DNA of 64,000 nucleotides from positions 17,910,330 through 17,974,329 of the forward strand of contig NC_058497.1 of the NCBI RefSeq assembly GCF_020382885.2, written 5' to 3'. The number at the start of each line of letters is the position of its first letter. The first letter of the stretch is position 1. The notes beneath the pieces are model-generated. The model was not told where the DNA came from. It did not search any database and saw only the letters and a program-made list of their open reading frames with translations. Source of the stretch: Scatophagus argus. Lineage: Eukaryota; Chordata; Actinopteri; Scatophagidae. Below are positions 33,610 through 45,300 of the stretch, piece after piece. Both the position numbers and the translations under genes were made by a program.

Positions 33610-33820
33610 AGACAGACAAAATTATAATGGAGTAGCCTGTATTATATGCATGTTCCTGCACAGCTGATCATATCTAATATATGACAAGTTACTATGGGCC
33701 AGACAAATAAAACAGTCATCCATTAAGCAGGCGCAGCACGATGAAAAATGAATATGTAGAAGTTTTGTTGTAAAACATTCTACCATCTAGTGGACAACTG
33801 CTGCACAGGCACAGCAATGC
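33610..33820 (+). repeat. Spacer block A (shortened copy before R6)
   Basis: Starts with AGACAGACAAAATTATAATG and keeps TACCATCTAGTGGACAACTG, then breaks off after the CACAGCAATGCA that other copies continue with AGGGGAAGCTG or AGGAGAAGCTG. Confidence 0.5.
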
Positions 33821-33920
33821 ACATAATACTGTAATGACTATACTGCACATGATCGTGTACCTGAATCATTACAGCCATTCATAACTTCAATTTGGAGGCA
33901 GGAAAATTGCCATGGAGCGA

Positions 33921-33979
33921 TTTTAGGCCCTGCCCAGAGTTTTCCTTATGCTCTAGTGGGTGGTGTTGCAGATTAAAAG
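33921..33979 (+). promoter_or_regulatory. Conserved promoter cassette of R6
   Basis: TTTTAGGCCCTGCCCAGAG, then TTTTCCTTATGCTCTAG, TGGGTGGTGTTGCAG and ATTAAAAG at 33972-33979, 77 bases before the start codon. The cassettes of R6, R7 and R8 are almost the same. Confidence 0.65.
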
Positions 33980-34056
33980 CTGCAAGTCAGCAGAAAGGGT
34001 ATGACATACTAGAGAGACTGACTGGACTCACAAAAGGGGTAAACAGGAGGAAAATA

Positions 34057-37000
34057 ATGCGGGCATTTTTAGAGTTCAACTTGCTCTTGTTTGCGTCTTT
34101 CATGTGGTTGTATCTTTTTTTTTCTTATGCTGAGTCCTCCCCTCTTTCGTCCTCCTCCTGCCAGTTACAGCAACATTTTCATTTAAATGGGATGCACAAG
34201 CCCGGAGATGTGGTTCTAGGTGGGCTGTTCCAGATTCACTTCTTTACTGTTTTTCCTGACCTGTCATTTACATCAGAACCACAACAGCCCACCTGTCGTG
34301 GGTGAGTCTGTTAGGACATCAGCAAAAAACCAAAACTGGGGAGTATCAGTCCCTTTTGTGACATGTATTCATATTATCAAATATTATTATATTTGTTCTT
34401 TCTATGGCTGAGCAACATGTACATGCTGTATTTGTCACTATTAACCACTGGCATTTTTTGTGTTAGTTTTGATGTTGTAGGACTTAGACGGGCACTGACC
34501 ATGGCCTTTGCTATTGATGAGATCAACAGAAACTCCAATCTGCTACCTAATGTGACTCTGGGATACAGTCTTTATGATAACTGTCTCAACATAGGAATTG
34601 GATTTCGTGCAGCATTGTCCTTAGTCAGTGGTCAAGAGGAGCAGTTTGTATTAGACAAGACCTGTGTTGGAACCCCTCCAGTAGTGGGGATTGTGGGTGA
34701 TTCTTCCTCTACACATTCTATTGCCATCTCCAGTGTCTTAGGTTTGTACAGAGTGCCTATGGTAAGTTTTGAACTTTAGCATCTAACGATGATTTTATAT
34801 GACCTTGGTTTAATTTCAGATGTGATGTCAGTTGTAACTATGGAGTAACTGATGTAAAAATTAAACAGAAGGTCAAAAATATTTTCAAGATCTAAACTCT
34901 CTTTCACAGGTGAGTTATTTTGCCACATGTTCCTGTCTGAGTGACCGGCAAAAGTTTCCATCCTTCTTCAGGACAATACCAAGTGATGCTTTCCAGGTGA
35001 GCAAATATCAGCAAATAAAAAACATATAAAGAAAAGCATGTCAGAAATTCCTCAGAGAGAATGATGCTTCAATGCAATATCTATCTATCTATCTATCAAT
35101 CTGAACAGGTTGAACAATGGAGAGAACACTTCAGCCTGTACACTAATCCTTTCACGGTCTGTTCACTCAGGTGCGTGCTATGATTCAGATTCTAAACCAC
35201 TTTGGATGGACTTGGGTTGGCCTGTTGATCAGTGATGATGACTATGGATTTCACGCTGCACGCGCTTTCCAATCTGACCTGGCTCAGTCTGGTAGTTGTC
35301 TGGCCTATTTGGAGGTTTTACCTTGGGACAATGACCAAGATGAAATGAGGAAGATTATAGATGTGGTGAAGAAATCTACAGCTCGTGTGGTCATTGTGTT
35401 TGCACATGAGAGTTACATGATTAATGTCATCGAAGAGGTGGGCTTGAAATGAAACTAATTATAAATGAATATAGTGATGAAAGCTCAAAATTTTGTTGTT
35501 TAACTGAAATATTAATGTTACAATATGATATTGGCCTGTTTTATATAGACAGAGAGCAATAGAGAGAGATATCTATCAATATATATAGACAGATATATAG
35601 TCACACCTCCTGTTTGGAACTGGCTCTTTTAGCAGAATTCAAGTTCTTTAACAAATTTCAAGGCAATCCATTTACGATAGTGCGCCTAACTTTGCTTATA
35701 AATTGTGGAAAACATAGAATTCCATCCATTCATGATGAGAAGGAAAGATAACTTGATAACTTCATTTTGATGGTATGGAAGTGTGAATTTCTATATTTAT
35801 TATAATGTACAGGTGGTGAGGCAGAATGTGACAGGCCTGCAGTGGATGGCCAGTGAAGCTTGGACAGCAGCTACTGCGCTCCACGTTCCCCACTTCACGC
35901 CATACCTGGCTGGCACACTGGGTATCGCCATCCGTCGAGGAGAAATCCCAGGCCTCAGGGAATTCCTCTTACAAGCACGTCCTGACCTACATCATAACAA
36001 CAGCTATGGAAACAGCATGGTGAGAGTTTAACTTTGCAATCTGACCGAGGCATTACAGGACTAATGTAATTACGTATAAAAGAGGTATTCTGAATATATT
36101 TCAGATCAACCAATTTTGGGAATACACATTTCAGTGTAAATTTGCACCACCTCCAGCAGGTTGGGTAGATGCTGGGGGAGCATTGTGCACTGGACAGGAA
36201 GATTTGGAAGATGTGGATAATGACTTCTTGCATATATCAGAACTCAGGCCAGAATACAATATCTACAAGGCTGTGTATGCACTGGCATATGCTCTTGACG
36301 ACATGCTGCGCTGTGTGCCAGGCAGAGGGCCTTTCAGAGGACACAGCTGTGGCAGTTTGAAGGAACTGGAGCCATGGCAGGTATGATATCAGTTTACACC
36401 TGCTGAAGTGGCTAAATCATGTGGTTAAATGTTACCTGCATTATAGCATTTAGAGTAGAGTGTAAGATTAAATGCTGTGCTATGAGAATATTGTGGGTTG
36501 CAATCCGAACTTCTCTGTGTCTTTGTTTTCTTAGTCCTCCTTGAAGTTGCTCTAGTATGACATCAACAAGCAATGAATTTCATATAGCACCACAGACACA
36601 CATTTTAGTTTTCCAGTTGTTGTGGGGACATTTACATTACGTCTCCATCAAGAAAACAGAGTAGATGAAGACTGTTGATTTGGTTCCTCCAATGAACAGC
36701 AAAATCTGCATGCTTTGCTTGTATCTTCCACATCTTCTCACAGAAACAGCATACAGGAAGTAGATTCACAAGGTTTCAGTGGGAAGGGCAGTCCCCTGGC
36801 TGAAGGACGGTCTTTAAGCTGGAGGTTGTACAGCATTACATAGTGACACAGACAAGTAACAGACCAAAAGACTGAACCGCAAAGAAGGTGTTGGAGGAAA
36901 GCATTGGCCTGGTTTACTTGGCAAAGAAAAGATTTTTTCCATTTGAATATGGTACATTTCAGAAAATAAGCTCTGTGAAAAGCAAAAGTTGATGATTCTT

Positions 37001-38872
37001 ACATGTTTTGCTCAGAAAGATATTTTTTTAACATAAATTCAATCACCTGATTGCAAGACAAAGCCAATTTTAGGCCATTCACGAGGTGCACCATGGTCAG
37101 ATGATCACAAATTCACCATCTTCCCACTACAACATAATATACAGAATTTACTATAAAGTGATAAATGTACAATTTGGAAAGTTCGAGTTAGAATTGTAGA
37201 TAAAAGCACAAGTAAAAAATATTTTGTCTTCTGTGTTCAGCCCTTACATCAGACATGCAGCTTAATGTTTCCTATTCAGTGTCTTCATATATTCATCAGA
37301 GCAGTGTGCATTTTGTTTGCTGAATACTGGGTATTGTTGTACGCTCTATAGTCATATACATTGTATCTTTTATTATTCTATTCTAATCTTTCATCTTTGG
37401 TTTTTCTCCATCCATTATTCTCATATTCACACAGCTGGTGTATTATTTGGAAAAGGTCAACTTCACCACATCATTTGGTGATCAAGTGACATTTGATGAA
37501 AATGGTGATGTCTTACCAATATATGATATCATGAACTGGCTGTGGCTCCCTGATGGAACAATTAAACTTCAGAATGTGGGTGAGGTTAAGAAGTCAGCCT
37601 TCAAAGGTGAAGAAATCTCAATTGATGCAGACAAAATCTTCTGGAACTTTGAATCAAAAAAGGTTACTTCTGATTTATTAGATGCCTACTTTTTAACACA
37701 TGGATAACTGATTATAACAGTGCAAATGCTGCAGAATATCACGTTATTGATTTTTATAGCCACCCCGGTCAGTGTGCAGTGAGAGCTGTCCTCCAGGTAC
37801 CCGTGTGGCCAGAAAGAAAGGGGAACCTGTGTGCTGCTTTGACTGCATCCCTTGTTCTGAGGGAAAGATCAGCAATGAGACTGGTTGGTATACAGTTTTA
37901 AACATTGCTGTTTAGAAATATGATATAAACATGTACCTTAACACTGTTCCTCTTTTCACAGACTCATTGGAGTGCACCAGTTGTCCAGAGGACTTCTGGC
38001 CCAACCTCCAGCATGACCACTGTGTTCCCAAGAAAACAGAGTTCCTCTCCTTCCATGAACCTCTGGGTATTGGCCTGACAGCTGCTGCATTGCTGGGCAC
38101 CTGTATGTGTGCTGTTGTCCTCGGCATCTTCATCTATCATCGCAGAACACCTATAGTACGCGCCAACAACTCAGAACTGAGTTTTCAACTATTGCTGTCA
38201 CTTAAGTTATGTTTCCTGTGTTCACTGCTGTTTATCGGTCGTCCCACACTGTGGACATGCCAGCTGAGACACGCAGCATTTGGGATCAGTTTTGTGCTTT
38301 GCATCTCATGTATCCTGGTAAAAACCGTGGTGGTTCTGGCTGTGTTCAAGGCCTCCAAGCCAGGAGGTGGAGCCAGTCTGAAGTGGTTTGGTTCCATGCA
38401 GCAGAGAGGGACAGTCATTGTTCTTACTTCTATTCAGGCAGCAATCTGCATTGCCTGGATTGTATCTGCCTCCCCAGTTCCTCATAAAAATACTCAGTAT
38501 TACAACGATAAGATTGTTTATGAGTGTTTTGTAGGGTCCACAGTTGGTTTTGCAGTTTTGTTGGGATATATTGGCTTTCTGGCCATCCTCAGTCTTTTTA
38601 TTGCATTTATATCAAGGAATCTTCCAGATAGTTTCAATGAGGCCAAACTCATCACTTTCAGCATGCTGATCTTCTGTGCTGTGTGGGTGGCCTTTGTCCC
38701 TGCTTATGTCAGCTCACCAGGCAAATATGCAGATGCAGTGGAGGTATTTGCCATTCTGGCCTCCAGTTTTGGCCTCTTGGCAGCACTGTTTGGACCCAAA
38801 TGTTACATAATCCTGCTGAGACCAGAGAGGAACACAAAAAAAGCCATCATGGGTCGAGGCATTGAGACATAA
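34057..38872 (+). CDS. R6: OlfC/V2R-like family C receptor, complete, 879 residues
   Basis: Exons: 34057-34301, 34467-34761, 34910-34996, 35171-35437, 35813-36019, 36105-36380, 37435-37662, 37760-37883, 37962-38872. Exon 4 is one codon shorter than in sister genes (QSGSCLAY against QSGGGCLAY). It belongs with R7-R9 by the STHSIAIS motif in exon 2 (STRSIAIS in R1-R5 and R10) and NCLNIGIGF. Exon 1 begins [15 protein letters not shown]. Exon 6 has [17 protein letters not shown]. Exon 9 has [33 protein letters not shown] and GLLAALFG. The frame is open upstream of the ATG to about 33892, but without another in-frame ATG. Intron 6 is 1054 bases. Ligand unknown. Confidence 0.94.
35078..35096. repeat. 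ATCT microsatellite in R6 intron 3
   Basis: About four to five ATCT units. R7 and R8 have longer TA, ATCT and GA tracts at the matching place. Confidence 0.8.
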
Positions 38873-39034
38873 AAGCTGTACTTATTTCACTGAACAGAAT
38901 GAATCATTTCACTCAAAATAATACAAAAGTGCAGGCAGTTAATAGTCATAGCAATGATAACATATTGAACAAGCAGGGCTAACACCAAAAAAATGTACCT
39001 GAATATGAAATTTCTGTGTAGATTAACCTGACTG

Positions 39035-39192
39035 ATCATTTATTCATTCATTCATTTTCTATACCACTTAACCACCCAGAGGCAGGGTACATACTGGATT
39101 GAACACCAGTCAGTCGCATGGCTGACACACAGATGTAATGTATAGAAGCTAATTAACCTAATGTGCATGTTTTTGGGATTGTGGTAGGATGA
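39035..39192 (-). mobile_element. SINE fragment downstream of R6
   Basis: Nearly identical to the copy after R5, with the same internal deletion (CCACCCAGAGGCAGGGTACA) and the same junctions. The two were therefore copied together with the gene unit rather than inserted twice. Confidence 0.55.
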
Positions 39193-39828
39193 TATTATTA
39201 TATTATTATAAGCATTAATTGTCCTTTATTGAGATGATGCAGACTTACTCAAAAGTCTTTATATTGCCACACTCAATTTCCAAACATCAAATGTCACAAA
39301 ATTTGATAATATGCCTCTGTCTGTGAGCTCCACATTGTCCCCTTCCCAGTCCACTTCACTGCTACTCTCCCCCTTTCTGCTGGTTGCCAAAGACATTTCA
39401 CATCCATATTGGTTACTTTTTCAGAGCTCTTTTCTTCCCTGCAGTAACCCCTTTCCCCATTTGTAAATTCAGAGCTGGACTTCCTAACATCTCTTGCAGT
39501 TTTCAGGATGTGGGGCCCTGAGCAGCCAACTAACCTCAGATGAATAAAACAACCCATGTAATCCTTTTACAGTGTGCACTGGCTCAGTACTGCTGAACAC
39601 GTGGCCTTAAGATCAGAAGAGTTTCCAAAGAAATACAACTCATGTTGTCTTCACTGCTGTAACAAGTTATTGCAGGCTCTGAAAACTGTTTCCTTTGTCA
39701 TTGCTTTATGTACAGGGAAGTTGAATAAAGTCATCCTACGAAGAAGAGTATGTGTGAGCACTCACAGGTTTTGTACTTAGATAAGTAATTTAAACTTTAC
39801 TGGTTTCATGCAGTTACCTTGTTGTGCG

Positions 39829-40684
39829 ACTGATCCAGAATGCAGCAGCTAGAGTTTTGACAGGAATCAGTAAAAGGGATCATATCTCCCCCATCTTAGC
39901 TTCTCTTCACTGACTTCCAGTAAAATTCAGAATAGATTTTAAAATTCTCCCACTTACATATAAGGCCCTAAAAGGATACCTTTTCATACCTGCAGGATCT
40001 AATAGTCCCATATATTCTCAATAGATCACTCAGATCACAGAGTGCAGGTTTACTTGCAGTTCCCAGAATTCATAAAAGTAACGGGAGGACGAGCCTTTAG
40101 CTATCAGGCATCCCTGCTGTGGAACCAGTCGCCAATCTGGGTTCGACAGGCAGACACCACCACCACTTTTAAGACTAGACTTAAAACCTTTCTGTTTAGT
40201 AAAGCGTATAGCCAGCCTCAAACAAAGTGTGTAGGGCTGGTAGGCATAATTACAGTCGCTTCTTGACAGACAGCCACAGGTAGAATAGGTCTGACTAACT
40301 GTTGGTCTTTTATCTCTATCATAGCTACGCTGCTATAGGCCTATGCTGCCGGGGGACACAAACATGATCCACCGAGCAGTTCTGCCACCTCCCCAATACC
40401 ACCACCATCTATACTCCCCCACCTCCTCTCCTCTTCTTCCTCTCCCCTCCTCTCCCCTCATCAGATCAATATATAATTCATTATTTTATGTCACTAACTG
40501 TGTGTCCAGTTCTCGTAGTTTTGTGTCTCTCCCTCCCTTTCTTTCTCTCTCTGTGTCTCTCTGCAGGCCTCTTTCCATCCAGATCTACATGTTGAACTGC
40601 ATCCGGCCCTCTGACAAACCTAATGTCTACTATCAACATATGCCCATGTTGTTCTTCTATGTAGTGCTATTATTATTAACTTAA
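39829..40684 (+). mobile_element. L2-like LINE, 5'-truncated, left part
   Basis: Begins inside the C-terminal part of a reverse transcriptase: codons reading LIQNAAARVLTGISKRDH, then LPVKFRIDFKILPLTYKAL, a typical motif of fish L2-class LINEs. Further on, GGRAFSYQASLLWNQSP and FKTRLKTFLFSKAY are the usual end of that protein, in a different frame, so the copy is broken. A C/T-rich 3' untranslated part follows to about 40684. The left junction is precise: sister spacers read TTGTGCGTTACTAC where this one reads TTGTGCGACTGATC. Confidence 0.7.
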
Positions 40685-40744
40685 ACAACATATCATCTAA
40701 AAAATACATACAATATACATACAAATACATACAATATATAGTCT

Positions 40745-41317
40745 TCAGAATTCCAATTATAACAACCTGTCATGTCTGTCCTTGTAATTTATGATGTTTA
40801 CTGCATGTATGTCTCTCACGTCCTGGTTCTCTGTCTTTTTGTTTTTGAGTTCATGTGTCATGTTTCATGTGCGTCTTGTGTTTCCACATGTTATGTTCAA
40901 GGTTTTTGTCATGTCCTGTTTTATTTTGAAAGCGTCACTTCCCCTGTGTGTCTCTGTTTCTTGTAGCTTTGCTTTTGGGTATCCTGATTGCTTTCTCCCT
41001 CCTAAGGTGTTTCACCTGTGTCTCGTTGTCTTGTCTATTTAGTCCTTGTCTTCCCAGTCACCTGTGTCGGAGCATTATATGGTGTTTTGTTCCATGCCAG
41101 GCTTTACATTGTCTTACATTTTCATGCCAGAGTTTTTGTTCTGTCTTGCCTTGCCATGCCATGCTGTGCCAGGAGTTTTTGCCACAGTTTTTCTTTGATC
41201 CCCTGCTACAGTGAATGTGTGCTTTTTTTGAGTTTTTTCCTTAAATAATTAAAGACCATTGTTTGAACCTCTGCCTCGCATCCCTGCTTTTTTGACTCTG
41301 CATCTGGGTTCAGCTTT
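40745..41317. mobile_element. Dispersed repeat nested in the LINE, class uncertain
   Basis: A T-rich stretch with CACGTCCTGGTTCTCTGTC, GTGTTTCACCTGTGTCTCGT and a TTAAATAATTAAAGACCATT end, followed by GCATCTGGGTTCAGC. I recall similar text at the 3' end of fish non-LTR elements. No coding part can be recognised, and the open frames here are composition artefacts. Confidence 0.4.
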
Positions 41318-41481
41318 CAGAATCAGAATTAGCTTTATTTCCCAAGTACGTGTGACCATACAAGGAATTTGACTCTGGATTTTTCTTTCTTCTGTGCACC
41401 ATACAAAATACAGAATAACAAATGATAATAATAAAAAATGAAGAATAAAGAACAAAGTATTTACAAGAAGAGAAAAACAAG

Positions 41482-41514
<33 letters not shown>

Positions 41515-41744
41515 AAACAGTGGAATGATGTAGTGCAAACAGTGTGATGGTTCATACAATGGCAGGTGGACTATGTGGAGATCAGGGAGACAGCCTGGGG
41601 GAAGAAACTGTTTATGTGCCTGTTAGTCTTGGCATACAGAGCTCTGTCACGCCTACCAGAGGGAAGCAGATCAAACAGTTTGTGTGCATAGTGTGAGGGG
41701 TCTGCAGTGACGCTTTCTGCCCTTTTTTTGACCTTTTGACCTGC
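41318..41744 (-). mobile_element. Dispersed retroelement end nested in the LINE, likely minus strand
   Basis: Starts with CAGAATCAGAATTAGCTTTA, the same repeat as in R5 intron 5, and continues through a TA microsatellite (41482-41507) to GGGGGAAGAAACTGTTTATG and CAGAGGGAAGCAGATCAAAC. On the minus strand the latter part resembles the C-terminal end of a LINE protein (SFFP-like). It ends where the L2-like tail resumes. Confidence 0.45.
41482..41507. repeat. AT microsatellite in the R6-R7 spacer
   Basis: About 13 AT units inside the nested repeat. Confidence 0.85.
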
Positions 41745-41976
41745 ATCCCTGCATCAGCGACGACGTACCTTTTGTGACACCCCTTCACTCGGCCGACTAT
41801 GAGCAGGATAGTTCTCCCTAGCAAACCTGGTCCTACTCAAGGTTTCTTCCTGTTAAAAGGGAGTTTCACCTGGCCACTATCTGCTTGCTCTGAGGTTCAG
41901 GCTCTGGGTCTCTGTAAAGCATCCAGAGACAATTTTGATTGTATAAGGTGCTATATAAATAAATTGAAAATTAATA
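41745..41976 (+). mobile_element. L2-like LINE 3' tail, right part
   Basis: Resumes the element interrupted near 40684. AGGTTTCTTCCTGTTAAAAG, then GGGAGTTTCACCTGGCCACT, ending GTGCTATATAAATAAATTG, the usual tail of teleost L2-class LINEs. Directly after it the unit sequence continues at AATGAAGGAGTATCTTGTGA, which matches 48478 onward in the R7-R8 spacer. Confidence 0.7.
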
Positions 41977-42228
41977 ATGAAGGAGTATCTTGTGAGTAGA
42001 ACTTGATATGCTTGTCACACACACAAATTTTGAATTATACAAAGTGACTCCTTCATCTACAACTTAACACATCAGATATTTCGGGCCGTTTAAGGTGACA
42101 TTTAACAAAAGCAATCATAATAATAAACACATAATACTGTAATGACTATACTGCACATGATGGTAGACCTGAATCATTACAGCCATTCATAACTTCAATT
42201 TGGAGGCAGGAAAACTGCCATGGAGCGA

Positions 42229-42287
42229 TTTTAGGCCCTGCCCAGAGTTTTCCTTATGCTCTCGTGGGTGGTGTTGCAGATTAAAAG
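42229..42287 (+). promoter_or_regulatory. Conserved promoter cassette of R7
   Basis: TTTTAGGCCCTGCCCAGAG, then TTTTCCTTATGCTCTCG, TGGGTGGTGTTGCAG and ATTAAAAG at 42280-42287, 77 bases before the start codon. It is preceded by the conserved flank with CATTACAGCCATTCATAACT. Confidence 0.65.
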
Positions 42288-42364
42288 CTGCAAGTCAACA
42301 GAAAGGGTATGACATACCAGTGAGACTGACTGGGCTCACAAAAGGGGTAAACAGGAGGAAAGTC

Positions 42365-45300
42365 ATGCGGGCATTTTTAGAGTTCAATTTGCTCTTGTTT
42401 GCGTCGTTCATGTGGTTGTATAGTTTTTTTTCTTATGCTGAGTCCTCCCCTCTTTCGTCCTCCTCCTGCCAGTTACAGCGACATTTTCATTTAAATGGGA
42501 TGCACAAGCCTGGAGATGTGGTTCTAGGTGGGCTGTTCCAGACTCACTTCTATACTGTCTATTCTGACCTGTCATTTACATCAGAACCACAACAGCCTAC
42601 ATGTCGTGGGTGAGTCTGTTAGGACAGCAAAAAAAAAAAAAAAAACAAACAAAGAAAAAACTGGGGAGTATCAGTCCCGTTTGTGACATGTATTTATTGT
42701 ATCAAATATTACTCTTTAAATATATTGCTTATAATGTCATAACTGTTACTATTCAACTGTCATAAGTGTTTGTGAAATCTGTAGTTGTGCAACATGTACA
42801 TATTGGCAGAGTTATTACATGCTGCATTTTTCAGTCGTAACCTGTTGTATTTTTTGTGTTAGTTTTGATCTTATAGGATTTAGACGGGCACAGACCATGG
42901 CCTTTGCTATTGATGAGATCAACAGAAACTCCAACCTGCTACCTAATGTGACTCTGGGATACAGTCTTTATGATAACTGTCTCAACATAGGAACTGGATT
43001 TTGTGCAGCATTGTCCTTAGTCAGTGGTCAAGAGGAGCAGTTTATGTTAGATGAGACCTGTGTTGGAACCCCTCCAGTAGTGGGGATTGTGGGTGATTCT
43101 TCCTCTACACATTCTATTGCCATCTCCAGTGTCTTAGGTTTGTACAGAGTGCCCATGGTAAGTTTTGAACTTTAGCATCTAACGATAATTTTATATGACC
43201 TTGGTTTAATTTCGGACGTGAAGTCAGTTGTAACTATGGAGTAACTGATGTTAAAAATTAGATAGAAGGTCTGGAATATTTTCAAGATCTAAACTCTCTT
43301 TCACAGGTGAGTTACTTTGCCACATGTTCCTGTCTGAGTGACCGGCAAAAGTTTCCATCATTCTTTAGGACAATACCAAGTGATGCTTTCCAGGTGAGCA
43401 ACTATCAGCAAATAAAAAACATATGAAGAAAAGCATGTTTGTATATATATATATATATATATATATGTACATATATACCTATGCTATCTATCTATATCTT
43501 TATGTATATATATATATAGAGAGAGAGGGAGAGAGATAAAAAGATAGATATACATATAAACCTTTTGTAAAATGCCAGCAACATTTTTTGTCACTGATAG
43601 CGCTGTTTGGTGTCAAGAAGCTGAAAGGCAACAATTAAAAAAAGGTCTGTTGAACAGGTTGGAGAGAGTATTTCAGCCTGTACACTAAAGCTTTTCCAGT
43701 CTTTTCACTCAGGTACGTGCTATGATTCAGATTCTAAAACACTTTGGCTGGACTTGGGTTGGCCTGTTGATCAGTGATGATGACTATGGACTTCACGCTG
43801 CACAAGCCTTCCAATCTGACCTGGCTCAGTCTGGGGGAGGCTGTCTGGCCTATTTAGAGGTTTTACCTTGGGACAATGACCAAGATGAAATGAGGAAGAT
43901 TATAGATGTGGTGAAGAAATCTAAAGCTCGTGTGGTCATTTTGTTTGCACATGAACGCTACATGATTAATGTCATCGAAGAGGTGGGCTTGAAATGAAAT
44001 TAATTATAAGTGAATATAATAATGAAGCTCAAAATTTTGTTGTTTAACTGAAATATTAATGTTACAATATGGTATTGTGGCCTGTGAAAGATATATATAT
44101 ATATCTATATATATATATATATTTAACTTGATAATTTCATTTTGATGGTATGGAAGTGTGAATTTCTATATTTATTATAATGCACAGGTGGTGAGGCAGA
44201 ATGTGACAGGCCTGCAGTGGATGGCCAGTGAAGCTTGGACAGCAGCTACTGTGCTCCACGTTCCCCACTTCACGCCATACCTGGCTGGCACACTGGGTAT
44301 CGCCATCCGTCGAGGAGAAATCCCAGGCCTCAGGGAATTCCTCTTACAAACACGTCCTGACCTACACAACAACAACAGCTATGGAAACAGCATGGTGAGA
44401 GTTTAACTTTGCAATCTGACCGAGGCATTACAGGACTAATATAATTACGTATAAAAGAGGTATTTTGAATATATTTCAGATCAACCAATTTTGGGAATAC
44501 ACATTTCAGTGTAAATTTGCACCACCTCCAGCAGGTTGGGTAGATGCTGGGGGAGCATTGTGCACTGGACAGGAAGATTTAGAAGATGTGGATAATGACT
44601 TCTTGCATACATCAGAACTCAGGCCAGAATACAATATCTACAAGGCTGTGTATGCACTGGCATATGCTCTTGACGACATGCTGCGCTGTGTGCCAGGCAG
44701 AGGGCCTTTCAGAGGACACAGCTGTGGCAATTTGAAGGAACTGGAGCCATGGCAGGTATGATATCAGTTTGCACCTGTTGAAGTGGCTAAATCATGTGGT
44801 TAAATGTTACCTGCATTATAGCATTTAGAGTAGAGTGTAAGATTAAATGCTGTGCTATGAGAATATTGTGGGTTGCAATCCGAACTTCTCTGTGTCTTTG
44901 TTTACTTAGTCCTCCTTGAAGTTGCTCTAGTATGACATCAACAAGCAATGAATTTCATATAGCACCACAGACACACATTTTAGTTTTCCAGTTGTTGTGG
45001 GGACATTTACATTACGTCTCCATCAAGAAAACAGAGTAGATGAAGACTGTTGATTTGGTTCCTCCAATGAACAACAAAATCTGCATGCTTTGCTTGTATC
45101 TTCCACATCTTCTCACAGAAACAGCATACAGGAAGTAGATTCACAAAGTTTCAGTGGGAAGGGCAGTCCCCTGGCTGAAGGGACGGTCTTTAAGCTGGAG
45201 GTTGTACAGCATTACATAGTGACACAGACAAGTAACAGACCAAAAGACTGAACCGCAAAGAAGGTGTTGGAGGAAAGCATTGGCCTGGTTTACTTGGCAA

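Larger units (their letters stand above)
32592..33920. other. Spacer R5-R6
   Basis: Begins with a SINE fragment (32753-32910), then the C/T-rich 3' flank, an AATAAA at 33261-33266 and a shortened block A (33610-33820) joined directly to the conserved flank of R6 at GCAATGCACATAATACTG. The first 920 bases are nearly identical to those after R6 (38873-39828). No gene is seen. Confidence 0.7.
38873..42228. other. Spacer R6-R7 with nested LINE insertions
   Basis: The longest spacer (3.4 kb). It has a SINE fragment (39035-39192), an AATAAA at 39543-39548, then a 5'-truncated L2-like LINE (39829-40684, 41745-41976) interrupted by further repeat material, then the R7 flank. The LINE takes the place of unit sequence, including block A, that is present after R7. 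No functional gene is seen. Confidence 0.7.

Noticed and set aside
33892-34056. Open frame upstream of the R6 ATG (also R7 and R8), suggesting an N-terminal extension
   Set aside because: It has no in-frame ATG, covers the promoter cassette, and is not open in the other copies. The signal peptide begins at the conserved ATG.
40042-40266. Open frame resembling the end of a reverse transcriptase
   Set aside because: It is part of a broken, 5'-truncated LINE and is described as a mobile element, not as a gene.
41018-41248. Long T-rich open frames in the R6-R7 spacer
   Set aside because: Several frames are open at once over a repetitive T-rich region, which reflects composition rather than coding.
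42309-42323. Tiny upstream frame ATGACATACCAGTGA, seen with variants before R1, R2, R4, R6, R7 and R8
   Set aside because: It sits about 30 bases after the TATA-like box, right where transcription should start. It is absent in R3, R5, R9 and R10, so translation is doubtful.
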